From an uncultured Collinsella sp. (GTDB lineage: Bacteria; Actinomycetota; Coriobacteriia; Coriobacteriales; Coriobacteriaceae): a stretch of 5,391 nt of DNA. Position 1 is the stretch's first letter. Each line of letters begins with the position of its first letter. The notes beneath the pieces are model-generated. The model did no database searches, had not been told where the DNA came from, and was given only the letters and a program-made list of their open reading frames with translations. Both the position numbers and the translations under genes were made by a program. Shown in pieces: positions 5,267-5,391 of this stretch. Location: NCBI GenBank assembly GCA_902491415.1, contig CABUHP010000129.1, positions 1 through 5,391 on the forward strand, read 5' to 3'.

Positions 5267-5391
5267 TTGGACAGCTATTTTACTCTGCAATCGAATATTG
5301 AGGTTTCGAGCGAGTTTGTGGACCGCAAGAGCCGGTTTATTGCCCAGCTGGTCCATATTGAGTCCGAGGATGAGGCGAATGCCTTTATCGA
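5267..5391 (+). CDS. YigZ/IMPACT-family protein (UPF0029), 5' part only
   Basis: The first 41 codons of a gene cut off by the window end. The N-terminal SSEFVDRKSRFIAQLVHIES followed by EDEANAFI matches the start of the YigZ/IMPACT N-terminal domain, whose hallmark is K-S-x-FI near residue 20 followed by a conserved 'E-EA-AFI' helix. Full-length members are usually about 200-220 residues. The IMPACT relatives in eukaryotes act in translation control via GCN2; the bacterial role is not well defined. The start is TTG at 5267, 5 nt after GAGGGG (5256-5261). A second TTG directly before it (5264) is in frame but only 2 nt from the ribosome site, and an in-frame TGA at 5255-5257 rules out any earlier start. 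It is transcribed in the same direction as rnpB. Confidence 0.8.
   Translation, partial: MDSYFTLQSNIEVSSEFVDRKSRFIAQLVHIESEDEANAFI

Noticed and set aside
5142..5391. Open frame with a hydrophobic translation through the T-rich gap and across the YigZ start
   Set aside because: It has no start codon before 5223, and the hydrophobic look follows from T-rich DNA. From 5267 the frame coding for YigZ is a different one with clear family similarity.

Overview
The window (about 60% G+C by eye, gene-dense, no mobile-element genes) looks like ordinary chromosome of a high-GC Gram-positive gut anaerobe, most likely class Coriobacteriia (Collinsella-like). Supporting signs are TTG/GTG starts behind strong Shine-Dalgarno (SD) sites, a four-domain ribosomal protein S1 with an acidic tail, a type A RNase P RNA, and a cysteine desulfidase of the kind found in anaerobes. 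The taxonomic assignment is inference; no database search was possible.

Layout, left to right: rpiB (ribose-5-phosphate isomerase B) runs leftward at 35-502. A 271-bp divergent control region follows, with a perfect 16-bp palindrome at 585-600. cyuA (L-cysteine desulfidase) runs rightward at 774-2093. It meets a leftward HAD-family phosphatase (2090-2848, GTG start) tail to tail, and the two stop codons share the tetranucleotide TTAA. A 315-bp divergent intergenic region leads to rpsA (3164-4330, TTG start), whose SD can fold into a 7-bp stem. rpsA ends in a strong intrinsic terminator (4355-4388). A gene-free but structure-rich stretch (4389-4660) comes next, then rnpB (4671-5034) closed by a perfect 13-bp P1 helix. 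After rnpB lies a roughly 100-nt near-continuous hairpin (5048-5150), then a T/G-rich stretch, then the first 41 codons of a YigZ/IMPACT-family gene (TTG start at 5267) that runs off the window.

Functionally this is a mix of housekeeping genes (pentose phosphate pathway, translation, tRNA 5' maturation) and one catabolic enzyme that releases sulfide, ammonia and pyruvate from cysteine. Each gene appears to have its own transcription unit; there is no convincing multi-gene operon. I see no defence, mobile or biosynthetic system. The most interesting unexplained items are non-coding: the giant hairpin after rnpB, the folded region before rnpB, the possible translational switch at rpsA, and the operator-like palindrome between rpiB and cyuA.
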